DNA of 64,000 nucleotides from Xenosphaeropsis pyriputrescens (GCA_022609375.1 JAGKQE010000054.1:124001-188000), one strand, 5' to 3'. Counted from the first letter of the stretch, positions 12,066 through 24,043 are shown. A program made the numbers and translations. Notes: generated by a model from the letters alone, not told the origin.

Positions 12066-13379
12066 ATGCCGTACATTCAGGGAACTCCAGAGGCGCTGCT
12101 GCCACGATCCGACTCAAAGAATCCCAATGCAACATGTCGAGGCCTGACGTCGACAGGACGGCCATGCCGACGCTCGTTGGCGGCATCACCGGGCTCATCA
12201 GGAACCAAGGTCCCTACAACATCGACAGCAGCCGATGAAGAAGGTGATCCAATGTACTGCTGGCAACACAAAGACCAATCCCCCACCTTGAACGCCCCCA
12301 CCGCTCGCCCCGTCGGCCTGCAATCCAGCACGATCAAAGAACGCACGAGCATTGATACTCTCGTCGACCGGTTGGGTATCATCGAGTTGGAAGAGAAGAA
12401 GAAGCAGCAGAGACGTAGAACACAACAAGCGAACTCGAACGCGAAGCCGCCGTCTAGGCCCGCGAAGCAGCATGGCCTCCTGCACACACTGCTCTGCTGC
12501 ATGTTTGCCGATGACCACAGACCTACAACTGCGGAAACACACAACGAGCCGGCTCGTCCGTCGACGCAGTCCATGGCCCAGCGCCCTTCTCATCAGCGCC
12601 GCTCTTCTATCCCTCAGATCCGACCACCGGGCACACCGGGCCACAGACAATCTTCATCGGAAGGGAAGGCGTCTGGCCGCCCATCCGTGCCTCATAACCC
12701 ACCCTCTCAAACAACCGAGCTACTGAGTTATATCCCGCCCAATACCTCCCCTAAAGTGACGTCCCTCCTGCTCACTGAGCTCGCCAAGCCGATTTCCGAT
12801 GGCGACGTGCCCGGGTATATCTACATCTTCTGGTTGACGGACGAGAAAGCTCCTAAGCCGCCGGCACGCACTGCCAGCACACTGCTGCCGCCGTCTGGAG
12901 GCGCTGGAAACAAGGATAGGCCAAAGGGTGCAGGTGGGAGGAGGACAAGCGAAATCATTCAGGCTTATGCCTCACCCGATAAGCCTGCTAAGGACAAGAA
13001 GCTGTTGTTGAAGATTGGCCGTGCAAACAACGTGCAGAGGAGATTGAATGAGTGGACGAGGCAGTGCGGATATGATGTCAGTCTTATTCGCTTCTATCCG
13101 TATATGGACTCTGCGAGCAGGACGCCGAGTCCAGGTGCCTCGTCCGGTGGAAGTCCAAGCCCGGGGGCTGGGCCTAGAATGGTGCCGAATGTGCACAAGG
13201 TGGAGAGACTGATTCATCTGGAGCTCGATGAGCAGAGACTCAGTGGGAAGGGAAAGTGTGAGCGCTGTGGAAAATTGCATCAGGAGTGGTTCGAAGTCGA
13301 TGCCACGCGCGAGGGACTGAAGTTTGTCGATGGGGCCGTTAGACGATGGGTCGAATGGGCGGAGCGGACTGCTGTATGA
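12066..13379 (+). CDS. T5orf172 (GIY-YIG-like) domain protein
   Basis: Single-exon protein of 437 residues. The C-terminal 200 residues match the T5orf172/MUG113 domain, a relative of GIY-YIG nucleases: PGYIYIFWLTD (about 233-245), LLKIGRANNVQRRLNEW (about 315-333), an IRFYPY strand, VHKVERLIHLEL (about 377-388) and a final CERCGKLHQEWFEV block. The N-terminus has a possible small metal-binding unit: CRGLTSTGRPC followed by YCWQHKD (Cys, Cys, Cys, His). The middle is low-complexity, rich in Ser/Pro/Arg, with a short helical stretch (LEEKKKQQRRR). A DNA-related role is inferred from the fold only. The start is the first ATG of the frame at 12066. An upstream ATG at 12023 opens a different 71-codon frame overlapping the start, which could act as an upstream ORF. 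Homologues are common in Pezizomycotina but poorly studied. Confidence 0.82.
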   Translation: MPYIQGTPEALLPRSDSKNPNATCRGLTSTGRPCRRSLAASPGSSGTKVPTTSTAADEEGDPMYCWQHKDQSPTLNAPTARPVGLQSSTIKERTSIDTLVDRLGIIELEEKKKQQRRRTQQANSNAKPPSRPAKQHGLLHTLLCCMFADDHRPTTAETHNEPARPSTQSMAQRPSHQRRSSIPQIRPPGTPGHRQSSSEGKASGRPSVPHNPPSQTTELLSYIPPNTSPKVTSLLLTELAKPISDGDVPGYIYIFWLTDEKAPKPPARTASTLLPPSGGAGNKDRPKGAGGRRTSEIIQAYASPDKPAKDKKLLLKIGRANNVQRRLNEWTRQCGYDVSLIRFYPYMDSASRTPSPGASSGGSPSPGAGPRMVPNVHKVERLIHLELDEQRLSGKGKCERCGKLHQEWFEVDATREGLKFVDGAVRRWVEWAERTAV

Positions 13380-14314
13380 TCTGGAAATGTATGATTGAGA
13401 TGGTTTGGTATGATTTCTTTGTTTCTTCGGGCTTGATATGGCGTTTATCGGGTGGTTGCATGGGATTTCTTATGATACTGGGTTGAGCATTGGATGCATA
13501 TTTATGAATATTTTGGACTAGATGAATGGCATAGCATGGTTTCCACGTCCGTTAAGTTTTCAAGTGCTATGATGGTATCCAGTTCTCTTGTTGTGACTGT
13601 TCGTTGCCTTGGATAGGACGTCTGAATAGGCGTAAAGAAACTGAAACTTTATAGGTATAAATCCGCCTTGCCTAGTAGTTGATATGTGAGAGAGTTGTTC
13701 TCTTTCGCCTGTTCCTGGTATTGTGTACGTATATAGGTACTCAGAAAAGACTCTTGAAAGCATGACCCCTTGGACAGCCTCATCTATCATATTGGCTATT
13801 CTATGACAAGAGTTGGACTATGACGCCCTCAAACCCCCTTCATCCCTGTAGAAAGGCGACGTAAAGTATTCGGACTTTGAACGCCGTCATCGGCGTCGTT
13901 CTTTTGCCTGTTCCACCACGAGTCGAGAGCTTGGAGTCTTGGGCGTGCCAGCATCCAAAGATTGTGTATGTATGTATGCATGATATAATGCCATATTGAA
14001 TAGGAAATCCACGTGCCTCATCAAATGTAATTGTCCAATGAAGCGATTAGAGGAACAAACTCCGAGCTTCCGCGGTCAACTGTTGCGGGATAGCTTGCCC
14101 CACACATTGCAATGACGCAGGAATCATACAATCACGCAAAGCTGCTGATTGATAACTGCATGTATATTCCACTGAATCATCCATAAACCCCCAATTCCCC
14201 ATCCCTCATCCAATCCATCCATCTGCCCTAATCATAGAACTACTCCTAACTTCAACGCAACCAAACAATCCCATCATCAAATATCTATCTACTTGTCATA
14301 TCCCACCTGATACC
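13380..14314. other. intergenic
   Basis: About 930 bp between a 3' end and the promoter of the next gene. It contains a short GTAT repeat near 13968-13980. No gene seen. Confidence 0.5.
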
Positions 14315-15287
14315 TTGAATATGTCACCACGCGTCCTCCTCCTCGGCGGCCACGGCAAGGTCTCGATGCTCATGACGCCGCTGCTGCTCGCGCGCTCGTG
14401 GAACGTAACGTCCGTGGTGCGCAACGCCGCGCACGAAGCGGACATCCAGGCACAGGGCAAGGCGGGGCCGGGCAAGGTATCGGTGCTGGTGAGCAGTCTA
14501 GCAGATGTGAAGAGCGAGGGCGATGCGCAGAAGATTCTGGACAGCGTGAAGCCCGATTACGTGATATGGAGTGCCGGTGAGTAAGCTTTTTGATTTGTTG
14601 ATTGTGGTTCTCTTTGATAGCCATGGGCGGGGGGATGGAATGTAGAAGATGGCATGGACGGGGCTGGTTTTGACTCTGATGTTGATTCTGATATTGACAC
14701 TGATACTGATACTCATACTGATATCGGTGTTAGGTGCCGGTGGTAAAGGCGGCAAGGAAATGACTTATGCTATCGACCGTGATGCTGCGTGTCATTTCAT
14801 CGCTGCGTCAACTCATACTTCGTCCATTAAGAAGTTCCTGTTGGTGTCTGCGATCAGTGAGCGAATTGCGCGGGCACCATGGTGGGACGACGACTCGTGG
14901 GGTCAAATCACACATACGAACGAGAATGTCTTGCCGGATTACTACAAGGCAAAGATGGCGGCGGATGAGACACTGACAATTCTGGGGCGGGAGCGACGGG
15001 AGAAAGATAGTGCGTTCCAATGGATCTGCTTAAGGCCTGGAATGTTGAGTGATGAAGAGGGGAAGGGGACGGTTAGTTTGGGCATGACGAAGGCGACGGG
15101 ATCGATTTCGAGGAACGATGTTGCTGATGTAGCGGTTCGGTTGTTAGAGAGGAACGATACGAATGGGTGGATTGATATGCTTGATGGTGATAAGGAGACG
15201 GGAGCGGAGATTGACAGGATTGTTGAGGAGAAAATTGACAGTATTGAAGGGGAGGAACTTGGTGCTTTCAAGGTCTATAGCCCTTAA
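14315..15287 (+). CDS. NAD(P)-binding Rossmann protein, YMR090W-like atypical SDR
   Basis: Predicted soluble NAD(P)-binding protein of 271 residues, similar in layout to yeast YMR090W and other short atypical short-chain dehydrogenases. Two exons: 14315-14576 and 14734-15287, joined in frame at G|GT. The N-terminus has a beta strand plus glycine-rich nucleotide-binding loop (VLLLGGHGKVS, about residues 7-17), then DYVIWSAGAGGKGG at about 80-93. The second exon holds FLLVSAISERIAR, a YYKAKMAADE segment (Tyr-x-x-x-Lys, the usual SDR pair, about residue 160), and WICLRPGMLSDEEGKG. The substrate is unknown for the family. Start: ATG at 14315, with a second in-frame ATG at 14321 (MSPRV) equally possible. 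The intron is unusual: it contains hexamer-like GATACT repeats and is open in the exon 2 frame (see findings). Confidence 0.85.
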
Positions 15288-15523
15288 GAGTCATCAAGAA
15301 GCAATATCATGCTCTATCCTGTTATGTTGCAAGAAAATTGAAACCTCATCGTATCCATTGATGATTCCCTTACTAATTTACACGTACACAGCCCCAAGCA
15401 ATGCAGCAGCACCAACGCCCACGGCCGATCCACCAAACACACAAACTCCCCGAGGCAAACGCCATCACAAGAGCCTAGGAAAGATTGTTATTCATGACAC
15501 CCACCATCCCAAGCCCATATTTA

Positions 15524-17058
15524 CTACTGCCCAAACTTGAAATTACCAAATGCTCCGCCACCACCCCCTGGTGTCATTGGTGCCAAACCCGTTCCACTGT
15601 TGACGTGAACTGGAGTGCCAACCAGTCCAGCATGACCTGTTTGTGGTGTACTTGGAGAGCCATTCGAATATCCGTTTTGGCTCGGTGTGGTATTTTCTTG
15701 AAGTTGACGGGTGTAGTTTTGAGGAGTTGAATGAGGATGCGGCGTGTTGTTGTGTTCGGGGTATCCAAGTCCCCATACCTGGCCGAGATGAAGGTCACTA
15801 ATCTCGCCATTGAAAATTCGATCTCGCATGGCAAAGAAGACCTTTCCGGTCACGAGAGCATCCGATCCACCCTGATGTGCAGAACCCTGACGCTTTACCT
15901 TGAAGATCTCTAGCATCGTCTCCAAGCTCTTCTTCTCTTGGTATTTAGCAAGCATTTCGCTTACGTTTGCTTCAGCCGAATTCAGTGTGCCAAGTGGATG
16001 TGTCTTGGCAGCGTGATTCATCAGGTATTTGACATCGTAAATGCTCGGGAAGAACTTCTTCATCAATACTGTAAAGTCGGCCTCGTCGTCCGGTAATGGC
16101 TTGCAGATCAAGCACTTGGTAAGGTATCCAAAGTCGTACCCACCATGAAACGAAATCCATCTAACATCTTCATCACAGACAAGGCCGGAGCTGATAAGGA
16201 GGGCGGCAAATTCGAACGGGTCGATACCATTTTGTTCGATACCGGCGAAATCGAGACCCGCAGATCGTAGGGAGTTGATGGAGCTCTCAGAATACATGTC
16301 CTCTTCGAGAGAAAACTTGAAGTTGAATTGCCAAGTGCATGGGAATGGCGTAAGGTTGTTGTTGTACTTTCGATTCGAAGGGAGGTTCATATCGATTCCT
16401 GAATCCGCTGCTTGTGGTCTCGCTGGTGGTGTCTCTCCATCCTCCGAGAACAGTGTGATACCGATCTGTATAATCTTGAGCAAATCGACATTGCATCTCA
16501 GTGTCTGGTAATGATAATCGCTCTTCCCTCGGAACAATCCCATAGGCCTTGCCACGAGTCCAGGAAATTCGGTGTCCTACGGCGATGTCAGTCCAGCAAG
16601 ATGTAAACTTGCTCTCCAAAGCTCACCATAGCGATGTATGGATACTTGTCCACCAGCCTTCTCAGATGCTCCATCTCCTCGTGTAAGTTACTCTTCCAGA
16701 CATCCCGTATTCTTCCCTTCGTAGCTGCGCCTCTTTGTCCACCTTCATTCACTCCGTTATGTGCTTGTTGTTGTAGTGACGCACCATGCGCAAATCCCAT
16801 CTGAGCGGCATGACTAGCAAGACCAGTTCCTCCACCAGCTCCAAGTCCTCCTCCGCCACCAAAGCCTCCTGCTAAGCTCAGCGCGTTGCCGTTAACTGCG
16901 AATGGGTTTCCCATGTTATTTGGGTTCATGAAAGACGGGTTGGCCATTGATGGTGGAGGAAGTCCTCCAGAATGTGCCTGTGAGTGTGGAGGATATTGTG
17001 CGTAATGTCCTGCTATGCTATTGGGGCCGCCGCCGAAGCGCTGCATGGGCGGAGGCAT
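15524..17058 (-). CDS. POP2: CCR4-NOT deadenylase subunit POP2/CAF1
   Basis: 3'-5' exoribonuclease of the CCR4-NOT complex, which shortens mRNA poly(A) tails in the cytoplasm. 494 residues in two exons, 16627-17058 and 15524-16576. The 50-nt intron splits YPYIAM from DTEFPGL. DEDD catalytic residues are visible: Asp and Glu in DTEFPGL, Asp in HGGYDFGYL, Asp in QGGSDALVT. Other family strings are IRDVWKSNLHEEMEHLRRLV, SDYHYQTLRCNVDLLKIIQIG, TWQFNFKFSLEEDMY and SSGLVCDEDVRWISFHGGYDFGYL. The first 110 residues are a Gly/Gln/Asn-rich low-complexity extension, and the last 90 are a Pro/Gly/Thr-rich tail. Both are common outside the core in filamentous fungi. It is divergently transcribed from the complex I subunit gene across about 330 bp. 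Confidence 0.96.
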
Positions 17059-17386
17059 CTTGGCTTATTATGAATGTGTTGATCTTCGAGGGTGGTCGGT
17101 CGAAGGCAAGCATGGGCGCAGCGTCGGGCGCAACCTCACTTGTAGTTCGGCAAAGATCGTTCGGGGATTTAAACGTCGTATTTCTGCTGTATGTAAGGAT
17201 TGTAATAGATGCGACGTTGTTGTTGACAATGTGCTTTGCTGTGTACTGAACGCAACCACCGCGGCTGGCATCTTAGATCGCGATTCGCTTAGATAGCCGC
17301 ATTAGGAGCTATCAGCCTCGACTTCGGTCAGGATAACAAGACGACGTCAGTTCATCTATTCGCATAGTGAATCCCACGACTTCACA
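17059..17386. promoter_or_regulatory. divergent promoter POP2 / NDUFB3
   Basis: 328 bp between two start codons on opposite strands, so it contains both promoters and 5' UTRs. No specific operator is recognised. Confidence 0.5.
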
Positions 17387-17779
17387 ATGCTTCCAACACT
17401 GTGAGTATCCGCTGAACTATATATAGATTAATCGGTTGATTGATATTGTTCCCAGTGTTCGCAGAGCGGCTAAGCCAAGCCTCACTGGCTTCGATCCCAA
17501 GGCTTTCGCCAAAGCTGCCGGAGCAATTGGAGGTCCAAAGAACGACCCATGGGCCAGAAAGTGCGTTTGACCACAATACTGAGCTCCTGATCTATGTTAA
17601 TCTTGGCAATTAGTGAGGCATGGAGATACACTGGGCCATTTTCGCGATTCAACCGATTCAAAAACGCCTTCCCAGGCCTCGGCATCGCTACTGTCGCCTT
17701 CACAATCTACTGCGGCTACGAGTACTTGTTTCTGTCTGATGATCATCATGGGGAGGGTCATGGAGAAGGTCATCACTAA
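17387..17779 (+). CDS. NDUFB3: NADH:ubiquinone oxidoreductase (complex I) subunit B12/NDUFB3
   Basis: Accessory subunit of mitochondrial respiratory complex I, 94 residues, in the inner membrane. Exons: 17387-17400 (only 14 nt), 17456-17560 and 17614-17779. The spliced protein starts MLPTLVRRAAKPSLTGFDP and continues NDPWARNEAWRYTGPFSRFNRFKNAFPGLGIATVAF, the typical B12 core with one membrane helix (ATVAFTIYCGYEYLFL). It ends in a His/Gly-rich tail. All three junctions keep frame. Without the tiny first exon the protein would have no start codon. Confidence 0.93.
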
Positions 17780-18670
17780 AGTTGTTCTGGGACGAAGCAC
17801 TTGTACATATGATTTAAGCAAGGTATCGAATATGAAGATCCCACCACGAATGAATACATGTGTTGTATACGCATACCTGATGGATACGGGCTCTGTTGGT
17901 GCGATTTCGCGACGGTTTGGATGACTCGAAGTTTCCTGAGGACGGTCTTGTTGCTTTGGCGATGTACTGACCTTACCAAGTTACTTGGAAGTACCACAGC
18001 ACCAGTAGGGCCACTTATCGTTGTAGTTGGCTGTCATTCCACTCTACAGTTGTGAAAGAGCCTGTCGGACAACAGTTGTATAGACTGGAGCTGTTCACTT
18101 CAAATCATAGATGTAGTGAGTGTGCGATGAAGGCTATTGGTAAGATGATGAATTCAACTTTGTATAAGTTGACGAATCTGAAGCAGTGATCATCTCTAAT
18201 ATCATGAATCATGCTGAAGTGCCAGTTTTGTAAAGGGTCAAGTGCATGAGTAAGGCAGCATTGTTTCATATCTCAGACGGCGCATCTGCTTCGACTTTGA
18301 CGAGTGGAATGTACTTTTGAACTGTATAACTATCATATTTCGACATTAATTGCCTGTTATGTTGCGATGTTGTTGAGTAAATGGATTTGTTGTTAAGAAT
18401 ATAACATTAAACCACTAGAGCATGAGGATTTAATACCCCAAACTTTCTCCGAAACTCCTCGTGATTTGCTCTAGAAAACCTCGGTCAGAAACAATAATTT
18501 GTATGATCACATCGATTTATTGCATGAGTCAAAATTTGGCCTCAAAGAACTATGCCTTTGTCTTTTTACTTACCAGCATCGGTTTGCGTAGATGGCTAAG
18601 GTGATAATCTGATATTTGTAAATTGATTTTTATTTATATATATATTTAAGACTGACTGTCTCAACTAATA
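17780..18670. other. intergenic
   Basis: About 890 bp, AT-rich towards the right end. No coding family or repeat seen. Confidence 0.45.
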
Positions 18671-18742
18671 GGGCGATTGGTCTAGTGGTATGATATATCC
18701 TTAGCATGGATGGGGTCGCGGGTTCAATTCCTGCATCGTCCA
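18671..18742 (+). tRNA. tRNA-Ala (anticodon AGC)
   Basis: A complete cloverleaf can be drawn by hand. The acceptor stem GGGCGAT pairs with ATCGTCC, including the G3-U70 wobble that identifies alanine tRNAs. Next come a D arm beginning GTCTAGTGGTATGAT and an anticodon arm TATCC-TTAGCAT-GGATG with loop anticodon AGC. The T arm is GCGGG-TTCAATT-CCTGC and the discriminator base is A. A T-run (aattttt) follows as a Pol III terminator. There is no intron. The anticodon stem differs from the usual fungal CTCGC/GCGAG form but is still paired, with one U-G. Confidence 0.92.
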
Positions 18743-19276
18743 ATTTTTGGTTTTCATTTTTGCAACTTTTGTCTAGGCATTGCATCATTAAGATAGGTAT
18801 CCTTTGCCTCTCATTAATCAAAGGTCGAGTTTGAATATTCGAAGATCTGCATCCTCAAAGACAAAAAGCAAGCCAGTAGTTTTTACTTACTTGTTCATGG
18901 ATCGTCCTATTAAGTAACTGGATCAAGTTTCTGGGACCACAGGACGAGTCGCTTGGAAAGGCGCACCTCGATTATGTCTTCCACGATGAATACTAATTCA
19001 TGTTGAAGCAGACTTTGGACGACAGAATGCGAACCTTGAACCGAATGACTGCAAATTTGGCCTGTGACTGGGCTGAATGCACAAATTGGGGGCCATACGT
19101 GCTCAGCCACAGAAGTCGTTTATTGTGGAGTATTGAGATAAGTCGAATGCCATCAAAACATAGCCGTCTTGTATATACTTATTCATTGATACTCGACTAA
19201 CAGTCGGTAGATTTTTGATACTTCGAGTCTCCATAACAAATTTCTACTTGCTAGATTCCTCACTGTTGGCTCAAAT
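18743..19276. other. intergenic; upstream of HET gene
   Basis: About 530 bp with no gene seen. It must contain the promoter of the HET-domain gene. Confidence 0.45.
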
Positions 19277-21213
19277 ATGTTTTGCAATAACTGCCAGGAT
19301 TTAGATCTTGATGCTCTGCTGAGTACAAACGGCTATCCGCATCACAACGATTGGGAAGATCTTGTTGCTGCAGCCGAAAAAGGATGCGAACTGTGTCAAT
19401 TACTTGAAAAATACCCGCACGAGACTTGGACCGAGAAGTCTCACGACTTAGACCATGGAACATCTGTTACAAAGGTAAAGGATACAATGCCAACAGTTTC
19501 TACCGTCTTCAATACAGCCCCTCGCTTTCGCCTACTGAAGACTGGAAGAGTTCAGTCTAATATAAACGTGGTGACTGACTTCGGTAAGAGAAGCCTATTG
19601 AATTGTTTGAGAGGGCTTGAAGTTGATAGTATCCAGACGATCCTGTGACGACTACGACAAGATGGAAGGGAGTCTCCAGAAAAAACGAATCTCAAGCATG
19701 CTTTGAGCGAATTGACTACTGGATCAAAGAATGCACTAAGAATCATAAGAATTGTGCTCAGGCAAATGACCATCCATTACCAACGAGGCTGGTGGACATT
19801 GGAGATAGTATCTCCTCTAATCCGCATCTCATCATCAATGAACCAAAGGCGCATGGAAAATGGATTACACTCAGTCATTGCTGGGGAGAACATATGTCAC
19901 TCACCACCACAAAGTCGAACATCAAAGATCATCAGAAGGGAATCCCCATTTCAGCCTTCCCTCAAAACTTCAAAGACGCTATATATCTTACCCGCCGTCT
20001 GGGATTCCGTCATATCTGGATTGACTCCTTGTGTATCATACAGGATTCAAAGGAGGACTGGCTCGCAGAATCGGTAGACATGGGAAGAATCTACCGAGAA
20101 TCTTTCTTGACGATCGCTGCGGATCAGGCTGAGTCAAGCAGTCATGGGATCTTTGCAAGTGCAATTCGTCAAGGAAACAACTGGCCTTTATATGTCACTA
20201 CGAATTATCACAGTAAGCTTCGGAACATGAAAGGTCGAATATGTCTTCGTACGCCCACGATAGACCCGGCAGGGAGCATACCAAGTCCCCTAAGCAGGCG
20301 GGCCTGGACACTTCAAGAAACCACATTATCGCCACGCGTTTTGAGATATAGTTTTGAAGAGCTGTTCTGGTCTTGCAATGAAGGAATCTTTTCAGAATCT
20401 GCTCCCGACATTCCTCGAGACTTCGATAGAGACCATAAGAAAATATTACAAAGAAGCAAGGACAACTCATCGACTTCCACTCAAGAAGGGCTGATATCCT
20501 GGTATGGAATAATGCGAGATTATGCATATCGCAAGATAACCTACAACACCGACAGACTTATTGCAATATCTGGTCTCTCCAAGATCGTGCATGAAGTTAC
20601 GGGCTGCACTTATAAAGCTGGGCTTTGGCTAGAAGACATTCATCATGGGCTGTTGTGGCAAACTCCTGGCGATTTCGAGAGAGTAGAAACGTATACTGCA
20701 CCATCTTGGAGCTGGGCATCTGTCTTATCTATCTGGGGTGATTTTACGAAGACCGAAATCCAATTGTATGACGAGACTTTGATGAGAGCAAAGCTATTGG
20801 AGGATGATACTAAAGCTGAGATACTCAAAGTGGATGTGGAAAATGTTGCTGGTAATCTATATGGACAAGTTACGTCGGCATCGTTGCACATTCGTGGATT
20901 CTGTCGTTCATTTGAAGATATTGAGGATCTTGATGGAACCTTAGAGATCGACTTCGATCGACTGAATGTACTTGATTACAAGTTCGACTCGGAGATGGAT
21001 TCTTTCGGGAGCTGTTTTGATGATCTATCTGGACGAGGAGTTATCTGCGTACAAATTGGTAGATTTCAGACTGAAGAGGGGCTGAAAATCTACGCTTTGA
21101 TATTGGAACCAAGTGAAGGTGTACAGGAGTACCAGCGTTTAGGTAGGGTTGAGATTCATCAAGAGGATGGCTTCGCAGAAGGTTGGGAGAGGCGGGAACT
21201 TTGTATTATTTGA
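19277..21213 (+). CDS. HET (heterokaryon incompatibility) domain protein
   Basis: Cytoplasmic protein of the HET family, 627 residues. Some members trigger programmed cell death after fusion of unlike hyphae or respond to non-self; the role of this copy is unknown. Two exons: 19277-19583 and 19637-21213. The 53-nt intron ends at ATCCAG and joins TDF to DDPVTTTRWKG in frame. The HET domain begins at about residue 185: WITLSHCWGEH, then FKDAIYLTRRLGFRHIWIDSLCIIQDS, MGRIYRESFLTIAAD and the SRRAWTLQETTLSPRVL block. The N-terminal 40 residues have a cysteine cluster (MFCNNCQDL, GCELCQLL), often seen at the start of these proteins. The C-terminal half has the usual LIAISGLSKI and APSWSWASV strings. 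No NACHT, WD or ankyrin repeats follow, so this is a stand-alone HET protein. Confidence 0.93.
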
Positions 21214-23534
21214 TGTAACTACGATTGCAGCCTGTTCAGAGAATATCGAAGCCTTCTCTTTGTCGAAACAAACAAGAACATATTGTTGATGAATGCCAGC
21301 TCCACAGGCTATCCCAAGCCACCCTCTCTTGGATTTTCACTTCACAAAACGACCACTCCCCTTCTTGATCATTTAGTAGATTCACGTTCCACATAAAACG
21401 AATATATGTAGTATCATCAATACTATCTCCTATTTTTTCAACAACCTTGAATAATATCCCAATCTTCCACTACACAATCGATATAGAGAGCGAATATCTC
21501 GACTTTCATACGTGAGGGAATGACTTAATATTCCATTCTGACGACAGTCTGAATCGATGACCAACATCAATATATGAAGAACAAAGAAGGATCGACCGGC
21601 AAAGGGAATCAAGGGGTCAAGAGAACAAACCCATGTTTCTTCCTGAGCAACTTCCCTTCTCACAAGAATCTGAAAATTTAGAATCATACAAAAGAAAGAA
21701 GGTGACAAACATATAAAAGAGCGTTTGACTTGATGGATAGTCTTACATTACACAAGTCGACCACAGTCAACCCCATATTGGGACAACATATTTATTTAGG
21801 ATTCTGTCGAATATAGATATACAATCAATGCAAGCCCAAAGACGCAACTAGTTTCAATGACAATGAAAAGGACAACAATGACCAATATCAAGTAATCTAG
21901 CAGCTTTTCAATTTTTATTTAAATAGAGGTCTACTCCCTAAAAACGACCAAGCTCTCGAAAACGTAACTTTGAAAACACTCCAACTCTTGATGACGGCTG
22001 GCTGGCCTTCAGCGATATAGACTCCAAAGGCAACAGCGGCGTCGATGCTTATTCAAGAATACAACAAAGGTTTTATTTTACACATATGCCCACGTATAGT
22101 GTCTGACGTAAAAAACACAAAGAAGCCTGCTGCAGCGTTCAAGGGTTCTAAAGAGATGATACTCAATACACTTGCAAATAAGAGGCATGACTTACATGCA
22201 TCGACCTTCAATATTCAACTTCAATACTTGATATGAATACCGTCAGAGTCATCCACTCAGATTTCCACATCACGTCTAAAAATTGGAATACAAGATTATT
22301 TTTCCCTATCTACGTAATATTATATGTATTTTACGTGACTTTTGGCAAATAAGAGACATCCAAATTCCAAATGACTTTATCTTGCAACAATAGCGGATTG
22401 TCAATGATATTATGGACATCAGAATGGGCGCAAGGAGGTGTCCATGAGCATAGATCTCAACAGTTTTCTTGGTGCATCTTGCTGCGAATGGGTATGCAAG
22501 CGTACCCCATTCTGAGCGGCATCTTGTTCTTGAGGACATATGATCACAAAATATCAGAACAACAAAGCACCCCTACTTGTCGGGGAATTAAGAGTCCTTC
22601 TATTGCATACTCTACCTACCAAAAGAATGTGTGTTTCGGACCGATTCGTCTTCGTGGGGGTAATAGATTGAGAAGAGAATGTGGGATATATGCGTGACAA
22701 TGAGGAGGAAGGAAGAAGCCCACAGAATGGGCAATTCACGGGTTGAAAAGATTTTTCTGGATCAGTACGTGGTACAATTTTCGTATTTCTTGCGACTTAG
22801 GATATGCAATACAACTTGGCAGCGTGCTGTATGTGTGAGATAAGGTGGATTCAATGCTTGCATCTTGGACACCCTGTCGCTCTCTCTCCTTTCCCCTGTT
22901 GATCAAGGAACCGAGGTCCCCTTTCCCTCCTTTAACATCTCCTTATGGTTGCCTCAGCTATGTATGCAGTAGCATAACTTCCAGTGCCATCATAAAGATA
23001 CATTATTTGACCAACAGGATTGGACGTTGGAGCCGACATGAAGTCCTTCAAGAAATTGTGTTGTCCCTCGTCTCGCGTAACGTGATTTCCGCGTTGAGAC
23101 CTCTCGTGAGCTGTCAACCAAATTGCTAACTTCAGGTGGATATTATGTTCTACGCGACTCGCAACTCAAACGACCGTGGCAGCATCTCAGCTGCAGACAA
23201 CATGTCGGAGAGCCAGCAAGATGTCCCTCTCAGCAGACTACATATGCACTCCTCACAACATTGGAGGTGCACGGCCATTATCTGAAAGATAATATTGGAT
23301 GCAGGATCTGTGATCCTTTACTCCAGACGTGGAGAGATCACAAAACCTGTGGAGTAGTACATGATCATGGGAATAAAGCGCTTACTGACGAGCCCACAGT
23401 CACACGACCATCTCCAGAGATTGCACAGTAACAGCGCTTCTAAAGCCAGCCATATCCGGAGTATGCGGAGACAAGAACTCCAAGAAAGACCGAGAAACTG
23501 GAGATGGAGAAGGACCCCAAGAAGCGCCGAGCTG

Positions 23535-23582
23535 GAGATATGGAGATATGGAGGGCTGGAGAGCTGGAGAGCTGGAGATGTG
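23535..23582. repeat. minisatellite, 8-bp unit x 6
   Basis: Six head-to-tail units of GAGANNTG type: GAGATATG twice, GAGGGCTG, GAGAGCTG twice, GAGATGTG. Flanking bases continue the purine-rich character. Confidence 0.9.
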
Positions 23583-24043
23583 TAGGGGAAAGGAGGAGAG
23601 AGGGTGGGACAAGCAGGCAGAGATTACAATCTTCAAGACCATCAACACCCCACGGTCCTTCGACCCCAAGGAGTACTCCATACGGAGTAATCTCTCTCCA
23701 CGGAGAAGAAGTCTCAGGACAGCTTCGACAGCCTCATGGGGTTTCTCGGCAATGCCTCTCGTCACGACGGTCGGTACCAAGAAGGGACGTTTCTTCCACG
23801 ATATTGCCGAAGTCCTTCCGTTGTCCTTCTCCATCTCGGCGGCCATGAGCCCCACCTCACATGACTTGGATAGTCGACGCCGATGTCATATCAATTGACC
23901 GCCTCATCATTGAGGCTCCGTGATTACCCTTTCTGTCAAAATGGACATCGAAGGACGTGGCAGAGAGGAGACTTGAGACTTGGAAGTTATCTTACATTCT
24001 TTTGTATGGCCTGAGAATCACGAGCATCATACACGCCTCGGAT

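Noticed and set aside
18630..18821. Minus-strand protein of 63 residues
   Set aside because: It is the antisense reading of the tRNA-Ala gene, a well-known source of false proteins.
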